A stretch of DNA of 64,000 nt from Oscillospiraceae bacterium (lineage in GTDB: Bacteria > Bacillota > Clostridia > Oscillospirales > Ruminococcaceae), in assembly GCA_017436575.1 (NCBI GenBank), contig JAFSCU010000016.1, positions 16,754 through 80,753 on the forward strand. Direction: 5' to 3'. Positions 61,392 through 64,000 of this stretch are shown here, piece by piece; positions within the stretch are counted from its first letter, which is position 1, and each line of letters begins with the position of its first letter. A program made the translations under genes and the position numbers. The notes beneath the pieces were generated by a model that searched no databases, was not told the origin of the DNA, and saw only the letters and a program-made list of their open reading frames with translations.

Positions 61392-63005
61392 ATGAAAAGA
61401 GTAATATTGAAAAAAGTAATTTCAGCAGCTATGGCTGTTGTTATTGCAGGCAGTATGCTTGCAGATTTTGCGGCTGTATCTGCCTATGCAACTGATGGTG
61501 AAACACCAGCTGTTTCTGATACTGTGGTAACAGACGCACAGCCAACACAGGAACCTGCAGGGGATACAACACCAACCCCACAGCCTACAGCTACTCCAGA
61601 GCCAACTCCAACACCAACACCACAGGCTACACCAACTCCGCAGCCAACGCCTACACCTGATCCTACACCAGAGCCAACACCGGCCTTTGTTGCAACAAAC
61701 GACAATATATATATAGCAAACTACCGGGTTGTAGACTCTCTTGGCAGCCCACTTGCAAAGGTAACACCTGGTGAAAAAATCATTCTTTCTGTTTCTGTGA
61801 TTGATGAAAGAATAAAAGCTGATGAATTTGGTGTGCCGGCAGGTCAGAATACAGGCAGAATTCACATAAATCTGGCACAGGGTGCATTCTCCATTCCTTC
61901 ATCAGCAGTTATTGATGTAAAAATGAGAAATCCTGTAACAGTGGCAAATACGCAGGACCAGACATATCAGGCTCTGTCCTACACAGTCACATTCAGAGAT
62001 GTTACATATCTGGGCGGTACACCATCAATGGCCTTTGGTGTAAGCTACACCGGTCAGAACGGTACAAACACAGACAATAATATGCCACTGCCTTATCCAC
62101 ATACAACACTGGAGCTGGCAGTTTCACAGGCTACAGATGATGTGCCTGCACCTACAATCATTCTCAACAATGCAAACTATGGCAAGGTTGCTATTATTGG
62201 TGAACCTTTTGCTCTTGTTACAACAGCTACAAACACCAGCACAAATCTTGACCTTGACAATGTTTCACTGAAAATTGTACTGCCACAGGGCATCACTCTG
62301 GCAAACGGCAACAGTCAGGTACTTATCGGTAAAGTTGGAAAAGGCGGTACAATCGATCATACATTCTCCCTCATTGCAGAAGGTGTGGCAAATGATGTTA
62401 CATCACTGCCTGTTCAGCTGATTTACACATTCGAAGCCTTTGTTGGCGGTCGCCGCACACAGTTTACTTCCCAGCAGGACATTTCCATCAATGTTCAGCA
62501 GCCTACACGTTTTGAAATCCAGAATATGTTCAACGATATGGAAATGTTTATGGGAAACGAAAGCTATATGTCTGCTTCTCTTGTAAACAAAGGCAAGACA
62601 ACAGTTTACAATGTTACTGCTGAACTTGTAAGTGATACTCTTACAGCATACGATGTGGAATTCCTGGGCAATATTATGCCTGGTTCCACAGCAAGTGCCG
62701 AATTTGACTTTACAGCTTCAGAAATGGGCACAGCAAACGGCAAACTGCTGGTAACATACGAAGATGCTTCCGGCACACAGTACACACTGGAAAGAGAATT
62801 CACTATCGAAGTAATGGAAGAACCTGTGTGGAACGAACCGGTTATTGATATGCCTGTTGTTGAACCGGCAGTGGAAAAATCATCATTTGTTCCATATGTA
62901 ATCGGTGGTGTTGCAGTGATTGCAGCAGGTGGTTTCTTCCTTTGGAAAAAGAAACAGAAAGCAAAAAGACTGGCAGAATTAGAGGACGAAGATGAAGATA
63001 TCTGA
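61392..63005 (+). CDS. Secreted, Pro/Thr-rich, membrane-anchored adaptor-like protein of an ABC operon
   Basis: A 537-residue exported protein. Signal peptide at ~1-32 (VISAAMAVVIAGSMLADFAAVSAYA). Residues ~45-100 are a low-complexity PTPTP/EPTP linker that can span the wall. The long middle part has repeated Ig-like/NEW3 (COG1361) segments (TLELAVSQATDD, TATNTSTNLDLDNVSLKIVLPQG, YNVTAELVSD). The C-terminus has a membrane helix (~503-520, FVPYVIGGVAVIAAGGFFLW) and a basic tail KKKQKAKR. It replaces the membrane-fusion protein usually between ATPase and MacB. Its gene overlaps the next by 14 nt. Role in export or surface anchoring is inferred. Confidence 0.85.
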   Translation: MKRVILKKVISAAMAVVIAGSMLADFAAVSAYATDGETPAVSDTVVTDAQPTQEPAGDTTPTPQPTATPEPTPTPTPQATPTPQPTPTPDPTPEPTPAFVATNDNIYIANYRVVDSLGSPLAKVTPGEKIILSVSVIDERIKADEFGVPAGQNTGRIHINLAQGAFSIPSSAVIDVKMRNPVTVANTQDQTYQALSYTVTFRDVTYLGGTPSMAFGVSYTGQNGTNTDNNMPLPYPHTTLELAVSQATDDVPAPTIILNNANYGKVAIIGEPFALVTTATNTSTNLDLDNVSLKIVLPQGITLANGNSQVLIGKVGKGGTIDHTFSLIAEGVANDVTSLPVQLIYTFEAFVGGRRTQFTSQQDISINVQQPTRFEIQNMFNDMEMFMGNESYMSASLVNKGKTTVYNVTAELVSDTLTAYDVEFLGNIMPGSTASAEFDFTASEMGTANGKLLVTYEDASGTQYTLEREFTIEVMEEPVWNEPVIDMPVVEPAVEKSSFVPYVIGGVAVIAAGGFFLWKKKQKAKRLAELEDEDEDI

Positions 63006-64000
63006 TTTGATTAGATTGTCTTTTGATAACCTGAAACGCCGCAAAGGCCGTACATTTCTTACAGTCCTGGGGGTAATCATTGGCACCTGCTCTATTATTA
63101 TGATGGTTTCAATAGGTGTTGCACTGGATAAAAGTTTTGATGATATGATGACAGGTATGGGTGACCTGACTATGATTGAAGTTTACAACTGGTCAGGCAA
63201 CAGCGATGTTGACCCGATTACCGATGATGTTATAGACAGTTTTCAGGCTTTGGAAAATGTAAAGGTTGCCACACCGTTGTACTATTTTAACTATGGTTCC
63301 AATTTTACTTCCGGCAGTAACAATAAATATCAGGCATGGGGCAATATCCGTGGTATACGCCGTGAAGCTATGGAACTGTTTGGCTATGAAATGAAAGAAG
63401 GCAGATTTCCTAATTCAAAAGACAAGGAATATACTGTCATTGTAGGTGAATATTTTGCCTATAATTTTCAGAATACACGCAAACAGTGGCCAAACAATAT
63501 GGTCGACCCTATTCCTGACGAAAACGGTGTAATACCGGACCCATTTGTTGATGTGTTCAAGGATAAAATTTCTTTCAGGGCTACAACCTGGGATTCCAAC
63601 ACACAGGAAGAAAAAGAAATATTATCCCATGAAATTAATGTTGTAGGTATAATCAAAGAAGATGCCTCCAAAGGCTATGAAACCTACAATGGTGTGATTA
63701 TGGATATGGAAGATGTAATTGCACTGGAAAAGGCATATAAAAAAGCGGCTGACATCAAAGACGATACAAAGAATAAAAAGCGTGAATACGAACAGGCCAT
63801 TGTAAAAGTTTATGATATTGAGCAGGTAGAAGAAGTGGAACAGTATATAAAAGACCTGGGCTACAATACATATTCAATGACCAGCTACCGCAATGAAATG
63901 AAGGATATGGCACAGATGATTCAGCTTATTCTTGGCGGTCTTGGCAGCATTGCCATGCTGGTTTCAGCTATCAGTATTGCAAATACAATGACTATGGCTA
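62992..64000 (+). CDS. MacB/FtsX-type ABC transporter permease, partial (3' end outside window)
   Basis: The frame begins with an ATG inside the last codons of the preceding gene (ribosome binding site GAGG in those codons) and is open to the window edge; 336 residues are visible. MKISDLIRLSFDNLKRRKGRTFLTVLGVIIGTCSIIMMVSIG is the conserved N-terminus with a first helix. A large extracytoplasmic MacB-like domain (~45-295) with charged loops follows, then IQLILGGLGSIAMLVSAISIANTM begins the second helix of the FtsX core. Third gene of the exporter operon. Confidence 0.93.
   Translation, partial: MKISDLIRLSFDNLKRRKGRTFLTVLGVIIGTCSIIMMVSIGVALDKSFDDMMTGMGDLTMIEVYNWSGNSDVDPITDDVIDSFQALENVKVATPLYYFNYGSNFTSGSNNKYQAWGNIRGIRREAMELFGYEMKEGRFPNSKDKEYTVIVGEYFAYNFQNTRKQWPNNMVDPIPDENGVIPDPFVDVFKDKISFRATTWDSNTQEEKEILSHEINVVGIIKEDASKGYETYNGVIMDMEDVIALEKAYKKAADIKDDTKNKKREYEQAIVKVYDIEQVEEVEQYIKDLGYNTYSMTSYRNEMKDMAQMIQLILGGLGSIAMLVSAISIANTMTMA

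Noticed and set aside
61540-61690. Repeat-rich stretch suspected as a tandem DNA repeat or CRISPR-like element
   Set aside because: It is coding sequence for a Pro/Thr linker with degenerate codons; units are unequal and there are no spacers.

Overview
The window reads as a chromosomal segment of an endospore-forming, AT-rich member of the Clostridia (Firmicutes), most likely in the Oscillospirales/Ruminococcaceae direction, though the genus cannot be fixed from sequence reading alone. Evidence: the C-terminus of SpoIVA at the left edge, a SpoIID homologue, strong AGGAGG-type ribosome binding sites, frequent T-rich intrinsic terminators, a T-box, a purine riboswitch, ECF vitamin transporters, DUF4321, and the Clostridia-typical zapA-U32 and mreBCD-pbp2 clusters. 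I saw no rRNA, tRNA, insertion sequence, prophage module or CRISPR array. The segment is mostly core genome with small accessory islands.

Layout. 1-7.8 kb: spoIVA end, GIY-YIG protein, AraC regulator, an ATC-hydrolase-like protein, M20 amidohydrolase, spoIID, a membrane protein and an orphan histidine kinase. 8.1-17.6 kb: gapA, a B12-binding-type radical SAM protein, a FabT-like MarR regulator with a DegV fatty-acid-binding protein, trpS behind a T-box leader, and the divergent pgk-tpiA-gpmI operon. 17.9-23.8 kb: a zinc D,D-peptidase with a peptidoglycan-binding domain, a zinc-ribbon/DUF2726/CFI-box protein, and a glycogen-degradation pair (glgP and a GH13 enzyme). 24-33.4 kb: zapA-U32-DUF4321-maf, then mreBCD-pbp2-minD-like-mgsA for envelope growth and division. 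33.4-42.2 kb: XRE regulator, MATE exporter, acyltransferase, a tandem pair of unknown paralogues, hisS-aspS, and an unknown 358-aa protein. 42.3-45.7 kb: leftward pdxK-ECF S component-trmL-degV-queT. 46-60.5 kb: small membrane proteins, SGNH hydrolase, xpt, a polysaccharide deacetylase, homoserine dehydrogenase, a purine-riboswitch-controlled FAD oxidoreductase, a lipoprotein, acetyltransferases, a triple peptidoglycan-binding protein, pyk, deoB, HAD phosphatase, an MTA/SAH-deaminase-like amidohydrolase and a YdcF protein. 60.6-64 kb: an ABC exporter operon (ATPase, Pro/Thr-rich anchored surface protein, MacB/FtsX-type permease) cut by the right edge.

The most interesting signals are regulatory: (i) a C74 (guanine-type) purine aptamer whose 3' half is also the 5' arm of a terminator, predicting a ligand-ON switch for an FAD oxidoreductase rather than for a purine gene; (ii) a Trp T-box followed by a second terminator-like hairpin and a strongly ribosome-bound short ORF with tandem Trp codons that overlaps the trpS start; (iii) a lipoprotein promoter with consensus -35 and -10 boxes separated by a (TA)n tract that makes a 15-nt spacer, a classic setting for slipped-strand phase variation; (iv) FabT-type boxes around a FabT-like regulator next to a DegV gene; (v) a terminator 32 nt before queT, suggesting an undescribed or divergent preQ1-type leader. 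Starts were moved from the longest reading frame to ATG codons with good ribosome binding sites in many genes; this is stated where it applies.
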